Source of the DNA: a virus
Direction: 5' to 3' (one strand)
IMG/VR virus record: IMGVR_UViG_3300047335_000079
Span: 1-64,000 of that record
DNA length: 64,000 nucleotides
The first letter of the stretch is position 1; the number at the start of each line of letters is the position of its first letter. The notes below the pieces were generated by a model. The model did not search any database. It was not told where the DNA came from and was given only the letters and a program-made list of their open reading frames with translations. Shown here one piece after another: positions 15,987 to 24,901 of this stretch. Both the position numbers and the translations under genes were made by a program.

Positions 15987-17513
15987 TTAGAGGGTGGCGA
16001 CGAATTCTCGTAATTCGTCCAGAGTTGAAACAGCGATGTTTTCTTTTTCGCTGACCTTGAAACGGATTTGGTTGTCCACGGGTGCCGCGAGCAGATCATA
16101 GTAGCGCACGGGGCGCGTCTGACCGATGCGGTGGATGCGCTTGAGTGCCTGTACCCGCAAATCGTAGCGGTGTGAGTGGGAGAAAAAGGTCGCCGTGTCA
16201 GCGGCAGTCATTGTGAACCCTGCACCAGCGACAGCGACATTACCCACTAACAACCGCACGCGGGGGTCGGTTTGCAGTTGGGCGACAATATCTTCAGCGG
16301 ACTTTGACGTTGAGCCGTCAAGTCGGACCGCCCCGATATCCAACTTTTCGGCAAGTTCCATGATCGACTCTACGTCGTGAATAAACGTGCAGAAGATGAC
16401 GTGCTTGTGATCTCCGTCTGGCTCGGTGAGCATGGGAAGGTTATCGGCGAGCCATTCGTGCTTGATGCTTGGGATGGATACAAGCGCGCCAGTTTCCGTC
16501 TTAACGAAGCCCGATGTAATCTGCTGAAGGCGTAGCAAAAGGGTAGTAGCCAAGGTACTGGCAACGGTAAAATCATCCTCCGTGAGTTTGAGTGGGCGAA
16601 TGCCATAGGTGGACAGGATACCACGAGTCACGTCGTCTGCGGCTTCGTGGGAAAGGGTGGCCACCATATCCTTTTTGAGTGCATTGTAGAGTCGCTTTTG
16701 TTCTGCGCCCATTTCAAGTGAGATCGGAACGAACGACTGTTTTGGTAGCTCGGGAAGCACGTCTTGAGAGCGAATGACAACGGTGTAGGGGGCCATGCGC
16801 TCGATGACTTTGGAGACTTCGCTTGGAATGAACGTGTGAATGGGTGCCCGCATACCGTAGCGTGGGTGCGGGATGACGCGACTCACGGCCCGCTCGTAAG
16901 CTCGGAAAGACCCAAAACCAAGGGGGTGCTCGGATGGGCGACTTCCTGGATAGAGAACGTCGGACTGACTCCAAAGATCAAGCACGTTTTTAGTGATCGG
17001 GGTGCCTGACATAATGGCGCGTCGGCCTTTAAGGATTCGCGTGGCCTCGGCAATTTTTCGTACCGCCCTTGTCTGCTGGCTTGTGCGATGCTTGATGTTC
17101 TGGCTCTCGTCGATGATGAGCATTTGGGGGCGCTCACGCACGATGTTTGCCCACAGCCCGCGCACAGCTTCGTAGTTAATAATGAGCACGTCCCAATCGC
17201 CTGCTTCAATCTCGGCGATGCGCTTGGGGCGAGAACCTGGTTGGAGTGCGTGGACACGAAGCGGGGAATTCCACTTCGCAAACTCCCGCGCCATCGTGCC
17301 ACGAAGCGCGTTGGGGCACACGTAAATAGCCTTGCGAAGGCCCACCGAGTACCAAAACTCGATAAGAGAAATGGCCATGACAGACTTGCCCGTCCCCATA
17401 TCAGCAAAAACAGCGCAGCCAGGTTTGTCTTTTACGTATTCGAGCGCCTTGACTTGGTAGTCGTGGAGATCGGGTCGCCAGAGGCTAGGCAGAGGTAGCG
17501 TATTTACGCTCAA
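15987..17513 (-). CDS. SNF2-family DNA helicase/translocase
   Basis: 508 residues. Motif I VFADMGTGKSVMAI, Ia YVCPNAL, II LIIDESQNIKH, III AIMSGTPITKN, V GNVAVAGAGFTMTAAD and VI LRVQALKRIHRIGQTRPV. The last is the typical SNF2 arginine-finger block. An N-terminal LHDYQVKALEYV supplies the Q-like motif. It is a dsDNA translocase likely acting in phage replication, recombination or fork restart, in the same operon as the polymerase. Confidence 0.9.
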   Translation of the reverse strand: MSVNTLPLPSLWRPDLHDYQVKALEYVKDKPGCAVFADMGTGKSVMAISLIEFWYSVGLRKAIYVCPNALRGTMAREFAKWNSPLRVHALQPGSRPKRIAEIEAGDWDVLIINYEAVRGLWANIVRERPQMLIIDESQNIKHRTSQQTRAVRKIAEATRILKGRRAIMSGTPITKNVLDLWSQSDVLYPGSRPSEHPLGFGSFRAYERAVSRVIPHPRYGMRAPIHTFIPSEVSKVIERMAPYTVVIRSQDVLPELPKQSFVPISLEMGAEQKRLYNALKKDMVATLSHEAADDVTRGILSTYGIRPLKLTEDDFTVASTLATTLLLRLQQITSGFVKTETGALVSIPSIKHEWLADNLPMLTEPDGDHKHVIFCTFIHDVESIMELAEKLDIGAVRLDGSTSKSAEDIVAQLQTDPRVRLLVGNVAVAGAGFTMTAADTATFFSHSHRYDLRVQALKRIHRIGQTRPVRYYDLLAAPVDNQIRFKVSEKENIAVSTLDELREFVATL

Positions 17514-17745
17514 TGTCTTGTACTTTCACTTCGTAGTCACTATACAACTTCTCGACGGCCCTGTCAAATGCCTCGTCGTTGTGCTTGGTAAGGAAGGCAT
17601 AGAGGCCGTCCAAAGATACAATGGGTGCGATTCGCATATCGTCGATCATGGCTTGAGCCCTGCGGTGGCCGCAAATCCAGCGATCTTCAAGTTCTTCAAA
17701 AGTAGCGGCGGTTTGCTTTGTGAGTGCTTCGAGTTCGTCGAGCAT
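17485..17745 (-). CDS. Small hypothetical protein
   Basis: 86 residues, almost entirely helical and acidic (LDELEALTKQTAATFEELED, LYSDYEVKVQDIERKYA). It overlaps the helicase start by 29 nt and has an AAAGGA ribosome-binding site 5 nt upstream of ATG. No family recognised. Confidence 0.6.
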   Translation of the reverse strand: MLDELEALTKQTAATFEELEDRWICGHRRAQAMIDDMRIAPIVSLDGLYAFLTKHNDEAFDRAVEKLYSDYEVKVQDIERKYATSA

Positions 17746-17754
17746 CGGTGTCCT

Positions 17755-18147
17755 TTACGGTGGATAGGCGAGTGAGATAATCTTGCGGGCTTTTTCGAGG
17801 GCTTCGAGGTACAATACCTCCCGGACAAGGGGACGATTGAGTTGGCTTGCGGATGCGTACATGGACAGAAACCACAGTGCATACTCTTCCAGCGCGGGCC
17901 CCATAACAAACCCGTTCTCGGGGTCGTAGAGGTTTTCAAGTCGGTACTTGCGGATAAGGTCACCGAGGTACTGAGCGATGACGGTGAGTTTATCGTAGCC
18001 CCGCGCTTGGCTGTGGCTACGAATCTTGTGAGGAACTAACCACTCGATTGCATCGAGGACCTCCTCGGGAGTAAGTTTAGCAAGGTGGGCGCGCAGGCGC
18101 TCTTTGGCTCCGGGTGGGACGCCGGTGCTACGTTTCGAGTTCGACAG
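17755..18147 (-). CDS. Open frame without a canonical start; possible +1 frameshift extension
   Basis: The frame between the two neighbouring genes encodes a coherent ~120-residue protein (LAKLTPEEVLDAIEWLVPHK, YLGDLIRKYRLENLYDP, EALEKARKIISLAYPP) and ends just before the AAAGGA of the next gene. It has no ATG, GTG or TTG until very late. Upstream it is closed by a stop inside the gene at 18128-18391, so initiation must use CTG (18147) or another rare codon, or ribosomes must shift +1 at the ACG-TAG-C end of the upstream gene. A base error in the assembly is the third option. Confidence 0.5.
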   Translation of the reverse strand: MSNSKRSTGVPPGAKERLRAHLAKLTPEEVLDAIEWLVPHKIRSHSQARGYDKLTVIAQYLGDLIRKYRLENLYDPENGFVMGPALEEYALWFLSMYASASQLNRPLVREVLYLEALEKARKIISLAYPP

Positions 18148-18391
18148 TTTGGGCCCACTTACGATAGGTGGCTACTTGTTCGGAGATCAGAAGATAGTCC
18201 GGGTCTTTGTTCGAGAGGATGAAGTCTTGTTCGAGCATGGCACGTAGCCACTTGCACCCCTCATATACCCCGAACGCCGTTGCCCAGGTGCCCGTGCCGT
18301 CGTCCTTCTCTTCAACGAGGAGCTTGGATAGCATCGCCTCATGACGTTCAAAGTCATAGACGGTGCCGGGGAGTGCGAGTTGGTCAGTCAC
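18128..18391 (-). CDS. Hypothetical protein, possible frameshift donor
   Basis: 87 residues, soluble, with helical segments VYDFERHEAMLSKLLVEEKD and KWLRAMLEQDF. It ends at ACG TAG C directly in front of the start-less frame described next to it, so it may be read through by +1 slippage at the stop. The start is 1 nt downstream of the previous stop. No family recognised. Confidence 0.55.
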   Translation of the reverse strand: MTDQLALPGTVYDFERHEAMLSKLLVEEKDDGTGTWATAFGVYEGCKWLRAMLEQDFILSNKDPDYLLISEQVATYRKWAQTVELET

Positions 18392-19060
18392 TTACAGACG
18401 CGGAACGTTGGTGAACTCACGTTCGAGCTTAGCCAACTTGAAACGCTCGTGAGCGTCCTCGATGGCTTCGTTCGCGCACGTCCAGAAGGCGTCACGCACC
18501 TCTTTGGGTGGGTGCATGTTGGAGAGGTGAGCATCGCGCAACTGCTTAAAGAAGTCAATCGGCGAAAGTTGGATGACGCCATCTTTTTTGGTTACGTTAA
18601 CGCTGAGTTGATTGGAGTGAATGGCGTGAATCATGACGTGGATGAGTTCGTCTGCTTCGCCCAGCACATCGAGAGTGGCCTGGTCAATCGGAGCGGCTTC
18701 AGTCGCCGCTTCAAGTTTAGCCGCGATACGGTCGTGGGTGAACTGCACGATGCGAACAGCGTCTGCAAACGTGGACGCAAGGGCGACCGCATACGGGACA
18801 GCGGCTTGAGAGTCCTTGCCTACTGCGACGGGTTGGGGCGGCGCATTCTGTGCTTCAACCGCCTCCTCTTGACAGGCACCACAGTCGCACTCGTCAAGTT
18901 CACCCTCGACTTCGGTGAGAGCACCAAAAACCTCACCGAGCTTTGCGCGGACTTTGCGCTCCTCTTTTGCGAGCATGTATCGTCCCAAGGCCAGCACGGC
19001 CAAAAACGTAGTGGGAACCGCCAGGACAACACCCAGACCAAAGGCAAAAGCAGGCTTCAT
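18392..19060 (-). CDS. Membrane-anchored hypothetical protein
   Basis: 222 residues from ATG 19060, with GGAG 8 nt upstream. An N-terminal transmembrane segment FGLGVVLAVPTTFLAVLALG is followed by a charged helix and an acidic DECDCGACQEE Cys cluster, then a helical domain with an IHVMIHAIHSNQLSV stretch. No catalytic motif recognised. First gene of the leftward operon that starts at the divergent promoter region around 19.2 kb. Confidence 0.55.
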   Translation of the reverse strand: MKPAFAFGLGVVLAVPTTFLAVLALGRYMLAKEERKVRAKLGEVFGALTEVEGELDECDCGACQEEAVEAQNAPPQPVAVGKDSQAAVPYAVALASTFADAVRIVQFTHDRIAAKLEAATEAAPIDQATLDVLGEADELIHVMIHAIHSNQLSVNVTKKDGVIQLSPIDFFKQLRDAHLSNMHPPKEVRDAFWTCANEAIEDAHERFKLAKLEREFTNVPRL

Positions 19061-19192
19061 TGTGAAATCTCCATATCGTGGTCCCCTGTAGAATTGGCCA
19101 TCGGGCAATTGTTTCCTTTGCGGGAGGTGGGTCCGCCTTCACGGGGAAGTCAGTACGTGTTATACTTGGCGCTCTGAATAGGGCGCTTCCCC

Positions 19193-19221
19193 ATTCTACC
19201 ATAAAACTAAGGGCTAGACAA
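19193..19221 (-). promoter_or_regulatory. Promoter TTGTCT-17-TAGAAT for leftward operon
   Basis: Minus-strand -35 TTGTCT (19216-19221), 17-nt spacer ending TATGG, -10 TAGAAT (19193-19198). It lies in the short gap between the divergent membrane-protein gene and the primase/helicase gene. A rightward TATACT at 19161-19166 may serve the opposite strand but its -35 is poor. Confidence 0.55.
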
Positions 19222-19222
19222 C

Positions 19223-21814
19223 TTGCTTATTGAGGAACTTGAGGGGGTCGAGCTTACCGACGCCCACATTGCCCGTCTAACGAAGGCGAGTGGCATTGCG
19301 CCAGAAGTCATCCGGGCCCGTGGCTACCGTTCCGCCGCCGTGGCGGATGCTGAATACTACAAAGAGAACCATTGGGACAACCTCGCCAAAGCGCTGCCGG
19401 GATTAGAAATCCCGCTGTGGGGCGTGAACGGCAAATCGTCCAAGATTCAACTCCGTCCCGACGCCCCGCCGTCCGTCAAGGGCCCTGATGGCAAAATCCG
19501 CACGCAGAAGTACCTCTATCCAGCGGGCGAGGTTATGTCCATTGACGTTAACCCGCTTATCGCCGAGAGGGTGCGCGGGATAGAGCCCCTGTGGATTACC
19601 GAGGGCATTCTCAAGGCGGACTCAGCCATCAGCCACGGCCTGGTCTGCATTGCCCTGCTGGGTGTGTGGAATTGGCGCGGTCTCAATGAGTCAGGCGGCT
19701 CGACGGCGCTTGGGGATTGGGATGAGATTGCGCTCTCGGGGCGCGATGTGTACATCGTCTTTGATTCGGACCTCAAAACCAATCGTGGTGTTCAGACCGC
19801 GCTCGGTCGGCTCGCGAGTTTCCTCACGCATCGTGGTGCGCGCGTGTCGGCGACTCTTTTGCCCGAAGCATCTGATGGTACGAAAGTTGGCCTTGATGAT
19901 TGGTTCGTCGCCGGTCACACTGTCCCGGACCTTATGGCCTGTGCACGCAAGGACTTCTTTGAAGATGAAGAGGACCTTGGCATTTTCACCGAACAAGCGC
20001 CGGTCATCTACGGTGCGGACTCGGTGCTGTGGCGTCAGATCACGAAAAATAACGAGCCCGTTGGCGAGCGCCAAAACCTTGGCACCTTTTATGCTCAAGT
20101 GGACCAGCAGATAACGCTTGATGACGGTGTGGCTCCGCCGAGTGTGAGTTTTAGAGTCTCGGGTCGCACGCTCGCGGGTGCTCCACTGCAAAGCACGGAG
20201 ATTGGCTCGCTCACGGAAGTGGTTTCAACTCTCATCGACGGTAAAAACCCCGTGTGGTCTCGACCCGGCGTTGCGATCAACAACAGCATTCGCTCAGTTG
20301 AAAAAGAAGTCGCCAACTGCCTGCGCGTCCAGATGGAACAGCGCGGCGTTGAAGAGATCAACAAATTCACCCACTCGGGCTGGCGCGAGATTGACGGTGT
20401 GCCCGTGTACCTCACGACCGCAGGAGCAATTACGCCCGAAGGCATCGACCCCGCGATCATCGTTGACTTAGAAGAAGCGCAACTTGAAATCAACGTCCGC
20501 GAAATCGGCGAGGCGTCAGACGTGCGTCATTCGCTGGATATCATCAAAGCTGGTGACGGGCGCGTGTTGGGGACGCTGTTGGCGGGAGTGTACGCGGCAC
20601 CTTTACGCGAGGTGCTGGACGTTGGGTTCTCGCTTCATCTGTACGGACATACGGGCACGTTCAAAACTGAAATCTCGCGCATTATGGCATCGCACTTTGG
20701 GCGCGTCGTTGCCCAGCGCGTCGGTCATGGCCTGGGGAGTTGGACGAGCACGCAGAACGCGATCACCAAGATGGCTTCAGCGGCCAAAGACGCGCTCTAC
20801 GTCATCGACGACCTTGTGCCGGACTCCATGAATTCATACGAACTGCGCGCCAAGACCGATACGGTGTTTCGCGCGGCGGGTAACGCTTCGGGCCGAGCGC
20901 GTATGAACCGCGACTCGACCATGCGGATGACCTATGTGCCTCGGTGCTTGATTCTTTCCACGGGTGAGGACTTGCCTCCGGGTGAGTCGGTCATCGCGCG
21001 CCTGGTCGCCGTTGAAGTCGATGAGGGTTGGCTTTCGTCAGCGGAGCTTTTGCAGATGCAACAACACGCCGAGCGAGGTGTGTACGAGCGCGCGATGGGT
21101 GCGTACTTGAAGTGGCTGGCGCAGAACTACACGAACTTGAAAAGCCTTGTCGCCGAAATGATATCAGTTGAAACCAAGCTCGGCGCGATTGGCGCGGGTG
21201 GTCATGCGCGGCTTGTCTATAACAACCGTGCGCTGCTCATTGGGGCGGGGATGTTCTTGCTCTTTGCACAAAGCACGGGGGTCATTACGACAGAGGAAGC
21301 ACGCGAGTACATGGACCTTTTTCGCACGGCGTTAGCCAAGAACTCACTTTCAAGTGAGGAGTCCGTGGAGTCAGCATCGACGGTTAACCGCGTGTCCGAT
21401 GTGATCTCGTCCACCATTGCGCGTCAAGAGGCGCACTTTGCGTCCATTAAAAGTGACGGGTTTGAGCCGGGGCTGGAAGCCCTGGGCTGGTCGCTGGTGG
21501 GTGATGACTATCGACCGCACGGGCCGCGCCTTGGCTTCTTTGATAAAGCCAAGGACGTGGTGCTCATTCAAGTCGGGGTGCTGGTGACTGAGCTTGCCAA
21601 GAACCGCGTGACGATGACGAAAAAGCAACTCCTCAAAGAGTTGGTGTCGGCTGGGTTCGTTGACACAAAGTACGTGGAGGGTGCCAAAGAGTCCAACACT
21701 CACAACGTCTACATCAACAAGACCCAGCAGCGGGTCACGGCGATTAAACTTTCCAAGCTCATGCCGTACCTGGCGTTCGCCGCTGATACGAGCGCGGCTG
21801 GACCTGAGTTCTAA
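19223..21814 (+). CDS. DUF3854-DUF927 primase/helicase
   Basis: 863 residues, TTG start. Residues 30-260 resemble DUF3854, a TOPRIM-like domain of primase-type proteins: WITEGILKADSAI, YIVFDSDLKTN and KVGLDDWFVAG. Residues about 380-640 form a DUF927-type helicase ATPase: Walker A YGHTGTFKTEI, Walker B ALYVIDDL, then RARMNRDSTMRMTYVPR carrying arginine-finger candidates. The C-terminal 200 residues are a helical winged-helix-like tail. It most likely primes and unwinds DNA for the family A polymerase. It is the only large rightward gene between 6.9 and 42 kb. Confidence 0.8.
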   Translation: MLIEELEGVELTDAHIARLTKASGIAPEVIRARGYRSAAVADAEYYKENHWDNLAKALPGLEIPLWGVNGKSSKIQLRPDAPPSVKGPDGKIRTQKYLYPAGEVMSIDVNPLIAERVRGIEPLWITEGILKADSAISHGLVCIALLGVWNWRGLNESGGSTALGDWDEIALSGRDVYIVFDSDLKTNRGVQTALGRLASFLTHRGARVSATLLPEASDGTKVGLDDWFVAGHTVPDLMACARKDFFEDEEDLGIFTEQAPVIYGADSVLWRQITKNNEPVGERQNLGTFYAQVDQQITLDDGVAPPSVSFRVSGRTLAGAPLQSTEIGSLTEVVSTLIDGKNPVWSRPGVAINNSIRSVEKEVANCLRVQMEQRGVEEINKFTHSGWREIDGVPVYLTTAGAITPEGIDPAIIVDLEEAQLEINVREIGEASDVRHSLDIIKAGDGRVLGTLLAGVYAAPLREVLDVGFSLHLYGHTGTFKTEISRIMASHFGRVVAQRVGHGLGSWTSTQNAITKMASAAKDALYVIDDLVPDSMNSYELRAKTDTVFRAAGNASGRARMNRDSTMRMTYVPRCLILSTGEDLPPGESVIARLVAVEVDEGWLSSAELLQMQQHAERGVYERAMGAYLKWLAQNYTNLKSLVAEMISVETKLGAIGAGGHARLVYNNRALLIGAGMFLLFAQSTGVITTEEAREYMDLFRTALAKNSLSSEESVESASTVNRVSDVISSTIARQEAHFASIKSDGFEPGLEALGWSLVGDDYRPHGPRLGFFDKAKDVVLIQVGVLVTELAKNRVTMTKKQLLKELVSAGFVDTKYVEGAKESNTHNVYINKTQQRVTAIKLSKLMPYLAFAADTSAAGPEF

Positions 21815-21993
21815 AGCCCAAACAGGCCGTGGGTGTAGGACTCGTAGAGCCCGACCGCCGCGACGATCACGATGAGGATGAGTTCAATCACCCCTGGTGT
21901 GGTGCGGGGGTTGGCTGAGAAGGCGCGGAACAGCGCCTGGATAAGCCAGATGACAAGGACAGCGGCAAAGAGGATGGCGACAGCGGTGTTCAT
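21811..21993 (-). CDS. Small two-helix membrane protein
   Basis: 60 residues from ATG 21993: NTAVAILFAAVLVIWLIQAL and VIELILIVIVAAVGLY are membrane helices joined by a short basic loop. It converges on and overlaps by 4 nt the end of the primase/helicase gene. It lies just after a terminator, so it may need its own promoter or read-through. Confidence 0.5.
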   Translation of the reverse strand: MNTAVAILFAAVLVIWLIQALFRAFSANPRTTPGVIELILIVIVAAVGLYESYTHGLFGL

Positions 21994-22009
21994 TGTCACC
22001 TTGTACCCC

Positions 22010-22038
22010 CAAAAAAGCAAAAGCCCCAAAAAGGGGCT
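22010..22038 (-). terminator. Rho-independent terminator
   Basis: Minus-strand hairpin AGCCCC-TTTTT-GGGGCT (22022-22038) followed by a T-rich tract including TTTGCTTTTTT. It overlaps the stop of the gene at 22037-22240 and ends the leftward unit coming from 23 kb. Confidence 0.8.
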
Positions 22039-22240
22039 AAGCTTGTAGTTCGCCTGGCGAGTAAATCTTCTCGAACATGTACGTCGCTGTGCCTTCGGAC
22101 TCGTTGTATCGCTCTAGTGTGTACTGAGCGATCTGTCGGCGGTCGCCGCCGCGTACGGGGGCTGACCACTCTTGTGGAAGGCGTCCCGACCAAAAAGTTT
22201 GGCCATCGTGTGGGCCCCCCACAAGCTCAATTTGGGCCAT
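22037..22240 (-). CDS. Small conserved phage protein
   Basis: 67 residues beginning AQIELVGGPHDGQTFW, an opening (ELVGGPxDG) that I recognise from many short proteins of actinobacterial and other phages, function unknown. Predicted beta-rich. The start overlaps the upstream stop (TAATG). Confidence 0.65.
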   Translation of the reverse strand: MAQIELVGGPHDGQTFWSGRLPQEWSAPVRGGDRRQIAQYTLERYNESEGTATYMFEKIYSPGELQA

Positions 22241-22659
22241 TAAACCGCTACACTGTCCTCATAGAGGGTCGGGGGCTCGGAGTCCATGACCTCTAAGAGT
22301 TGTTCCGTGAAGCGGGGATAGCCAAGTGTGTTGACGTAGTGCAAAAGTCCATCCTTGGTGAGCGACCATTCGGTGTGCTTGCGGAAAAGTTCACCGATGT
22401 TGGCGAGCATATCATGACAACCCCGGTCGGGTGCCAGACGTTGCGCCTGTGCTAGGGCCTCACGGCCCTCTGGGAAGGTTTGATTTGCCTCTATGAGGTT
22501 GGTGTCCCGGAGGACCTCCACAACCTCACAGGGCCCGTGCAAGCGCTCGATTTCAGCGGGCGCAAACACGAAAGCGAGAAAATCAAGTCCCAGAAATAGC
22601 GATTGGCGTTCTTGGCGTGACAACTGCGGCGGGGTAGAACTCCCGCTCGTGGGGTTCAT
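22240..22659 (-). CDS. Hypothetical protein
   Basis: 139 residues from ATG 22659. The hydrophobic stretch SLFLGLDFLAFVFAPAEIE is followed by a helical, soluble C-terminus (GLLHYVNTLGYPRFTEQLLE). The first 77 nt overlap the preceding gene in another frame. An internal methionine start cannot be excluded. No family recognised. Confidence 0.5.
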   Translation of the reverse strand: MNPTSGSSTPPQLSRQERQSLFLGLDFLAFVFAPAEIERLHGPCEVVEVLRDTNLIEANQTFPEGREALAQAQRLAPDRGCHDMLANIGELFRKHTEWSLTKDGLLHYVNTLGYPRFTEQLLEVMDSEPPTLYEDSVAV

Positions 22660-22996
22660 CCTTTGGTGTCGGGGCACAGTAGTAGTATTCCCCACTCCAA
22701 CGTTCGTCCTCCACCGAGGAAGCAGAAACGCTCGGCGGGCAAAATTGTGCATCGGGAATGTCAGCATCTTTCTTGGTGAGGGTTTCGACCATACCGTCAA
22801 AGCGGTCTACGTCTTGGAGAAGGAAGTCAACGTCAACGAGAATGCCTTGAAGGAGACTACGAACTTTGTCTGGGTAGGCATCACAGCGACCTTCGAGGTC
22901 CTCTAATGAATCTCTCACAAAGTTGAGATCGGCCCAGAAGCTGTCCGCATCTTCTTTTTCAGCGGCGTCGATGAATTCTGTGGTTGCGGTGGTCAT
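22583..22996 (-). CDS. Hypothetical protein, leaderless gene
   Basis: 137 residues; ATG 22996 was chosen because a strong promoter ends 7 nt upstream. N-terminal helices (FIDAAEKEDADSFWADL, VRDSLEDLEGRC, ILVDVDFLLQDVDRF), then a Pro/Tyr-rich C-terminus. No family recognised. First gene of a short leftward unit of three genes ending at the terminator at 22010-22038. Confidence 0.55.
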   Translation of the reverse strand: MTTATTEFIDAAEKEDADSFWADLNFVRDSLEDLEGRCDAYPDKVRSLLQGILVDVDFLLQDVDRFDGMVETLTKKDADIPDAQFCPPSVSASSVEDERWSGEYYYCAPTPKDEPHEREFYPAAVVTPRTPIAISGT

Positions 22997-23003
22997 AAGT
23001 GAT

Positions 23004-23032
23004 ATCATACTACTTTCTTGATGGTTTGTCAA
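23004..23032 (-). promoter_or_regulatory. Promoter TTGACA-17-TATGAT, leaderless start
   Basis: Minus-strand -35 TTGACA (23027-23032) and -10 TATGAT (23004-23009), 17-nt spacer. Seven nucleotides separate the -10 from ATG 22996 and no ribosome-binding site fits in between, which predicts a leaderless transcript. Confidence 0.75.
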
Positions 23033-23039
23033 GTGATTC

Positions 23040-24788
23040 TTAGAACGGCCCCGTTTCTGGCTGTTGGTCGTCTTTGGCCGCGATGAGCGCCGCCGCCAGC
23101 GCTGATGCCGAGAGCCCACTTAACTCAACCGACGAGAGGATGGTGTAGGGGACAAAGGCAGTCTCATTGGGAGCCACCACCCATTGACCGGCGTACCCAA
23201 CGTAGATAGAGTACCCAGAGCGCGCACCAGTGCCGTTGGCCGCAACATAGGCATTAGCGGCGGACGTGCATCCAGCGTTAAGGATTTCGACGCGAGTGGC
23301 GTTGACGAACGGTGGGAGAGCGACCACTTGGGCTGAGTCACTAGGGGTGACGGCGGTGTCGGTGGATGTTTCATTCCAAGTAATACTCGCTCCGGTTGCG
23401 GCACGGTAGTCAGTCGCAAACTCACCAGCCGAAAGCGCACGCTGGTAGCCTGCGACTTTAGAGATATTGCCGGTGAAGTAGTTGTTGGGGGAGTCGGTTT
23501 GGTCAACGGCGATGCTGGTTTGTGAGGCATTGCCGCCGTTGTTAAAGTTGCCAGCCCCGCCGCCTGCGGGTGCACCAAGCTGCTGGCCGTTAATGTACAC
23601 ACGCACCGTTCCGCCGTTTTCAGCGGCGGTGTAGGAGATACCGATGTGAGTTGGATTGTACCACAACGACTCCGCTGGTGCACCAAAGACGACCCCGAAG
23701 TTATCAGCTAGAATACTGATATTTGTGCCGTCGTAAATCAGAAAGGCCACGTCGCCAGGGTTGATGGGGTTGATGTACTGGTTGAGGATGATCGGAATAG
23801 GCCCGCCCGACCCATAGTTGAATTCAACCATGAAGTGAGTTGACCAATCTTGAGTGAGATCGGGGATAATTTGGCTCGACGTAATGTAGGAGGCATTGCC
23901 ATCAAAATAGGCAGACGTTTCGCCATCGGAGGTGAGCGAAGTTGAACCAAGTGTCGGCGGGTCGTTGCTCGACGGTGCGACTGACACAATGCGTGTGCCG
24001 TCTTTAGCGTCAACGGGCGTACCCGAGGCTTCATTAAAGGGGATGAAACTCGTGCAGTTTGCGCGGTTAAGCACCTGCTCGTCATAGGCCGAGAGGGTCG
24101 GTCCTGTTGCTTGACTCGCGGCGTAGTCAGCGGCAAACTCTGGCCCTGAGAGAATACGCTGGTAGCCTGCAACTTTGGAAATGTTGCCCGTCATGTAGTC
24201 GGGCGTATCGGCACTTGAAACACCGATAGACGACGAGCCAGTGTTGTAGAGGTTGCCAAGGTAATTGGGGTAACTACCGAGCAAAACCCCATTCACATAG
24301 GCCGTAATCGTACCGTTGTTCGTTGCAGGGTCGTAGGTGATGCCAATGTGGGTTGGGTTGTAGTAGAGATTTGAGGTGCCACCAAGCACTTGGTCCCAGG
24401 TGTTTGCATAAAAACGAAGCCCACTGCCGTTGTAGTACAAAAAGGCGAGGCGGGCGGGGTCGGTGGGGTTAGGGAACTCGTTGAGCATGAGCGGGATGGG
24501 GTTAGAGGAGCCGTAGTTGAACTCCACCATGAAAATCAACGACCATGCCGCTGTGAGGTCGGGGATGATTTGCGTTGAAGTTTTGAAAACGTCCGTGCCT
24601 GAAAAGTACGCGCTGGTCTCACCGTCGGCGGTGAGCGAGGTCGAGCCCATCGTGGGCGTGCCCTCGGAAATAGAGATTGTCCGCGTGCCATCAAACTGGT
24701 CCACGGGGAGTACCCCAGCGGGTTCCAGAAGCGGGATGTAGCTCGTCAGCCCAGAGCGGGCAAGGACTTGAGCGTCATAGGCGGACAT
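23040..24788 (-). CDS. Tandem LamG-like domain protein (adsorption/decoration)
   Basis: 582 residues with two LamG-like modules. Module 1 (about residues 1-235) opens YDAQVLARSGLTSYIPL and ends ISKVAGYQRILSG. Module 2 (about 236-470) opens YDEQVLNRANCTSFIPF and ends ISKVAGYQRALS. Each contains a PDLT-W...FMVEFNYG strand pair and an NPTHIGI(T/S)Y motif. The C-terminal 110 residues are a separate domain. The modules match the N-terminus of the baseplate protein at 1556-3244. A surface-glycan-binding virion protein encoded far from the tail operon is likely. Confidence 0.7.
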   Translation of the reverse strand: MSAYDAQVLARSGLTSYIPLLEPAGVLPVDQFDGTRTISISEGTPTMGSTSLTADGETSAYFSGTDVFKTSTQIIPDLTAAWSLIFMVEFNYGSSNPIPLMLNEFPNPTDPARLAFLYYNGSGLRFYANTWDQVLGGTSNLYYNPTHIGITYDPATNNGTITAYVNGVLLGSYPNYLGNLYNTGSSSIGVSSADTPDYMTGNISKVAGYQRILSGPEFAADYAASQATGPTLSAYDEQVLNRANCTSFIPFNEASGTPVDAKDGTRIVSVAPSSNDPPTLGSTSLTSDGETSAYFDGNASYITSSQIIPDLTQDWSTHFMVEFNYGSGGPIPIILNQYINPINPGDVAFLIYDGTNISILADNFGVVFGAPAESLWYNPTHIGISYTAAENGGTVRVYINGQQLGAPAGGGAGNFNNGGNASQTSIAVDQTDSPNNYFTGNISKVAGYQRALSAGEFATDYRAATGASITWNETSTDTAVTPSDSAQVVALPPFVNATRVEILNAGCTSAANAYVAANGTGARSGYSIYVGYAGQWVVAPNETAFVPYTILSSVELSGLSASALAAALIAAKDDQQPETGPF

Positions 24789-24832
24789 AGAGTTTGGACT
24801 TCGAGGCCCAACCCCCCAAACCTAGAGGGTAC

Positions 24833-24867
24833 AAAAAGAGAGCGCCCTCGAACAGAATCACGCTCTC
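24833..24867 (-). terminator. Rho-independent terminator after amidoligase 1
   Basis: Minus-strand stem GAGAGCG / CGCTCTC (24838-24844 and 24861-24867) with a 16-nt loop, followed by TTTTTG. Positioned after the stop at 24902 and before the LamG gene. Confidence 0.75.
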
Positions 24868-24901
24868 ATCTTGCATCCGACCACCATAGCACGGAATAGC
24901 C

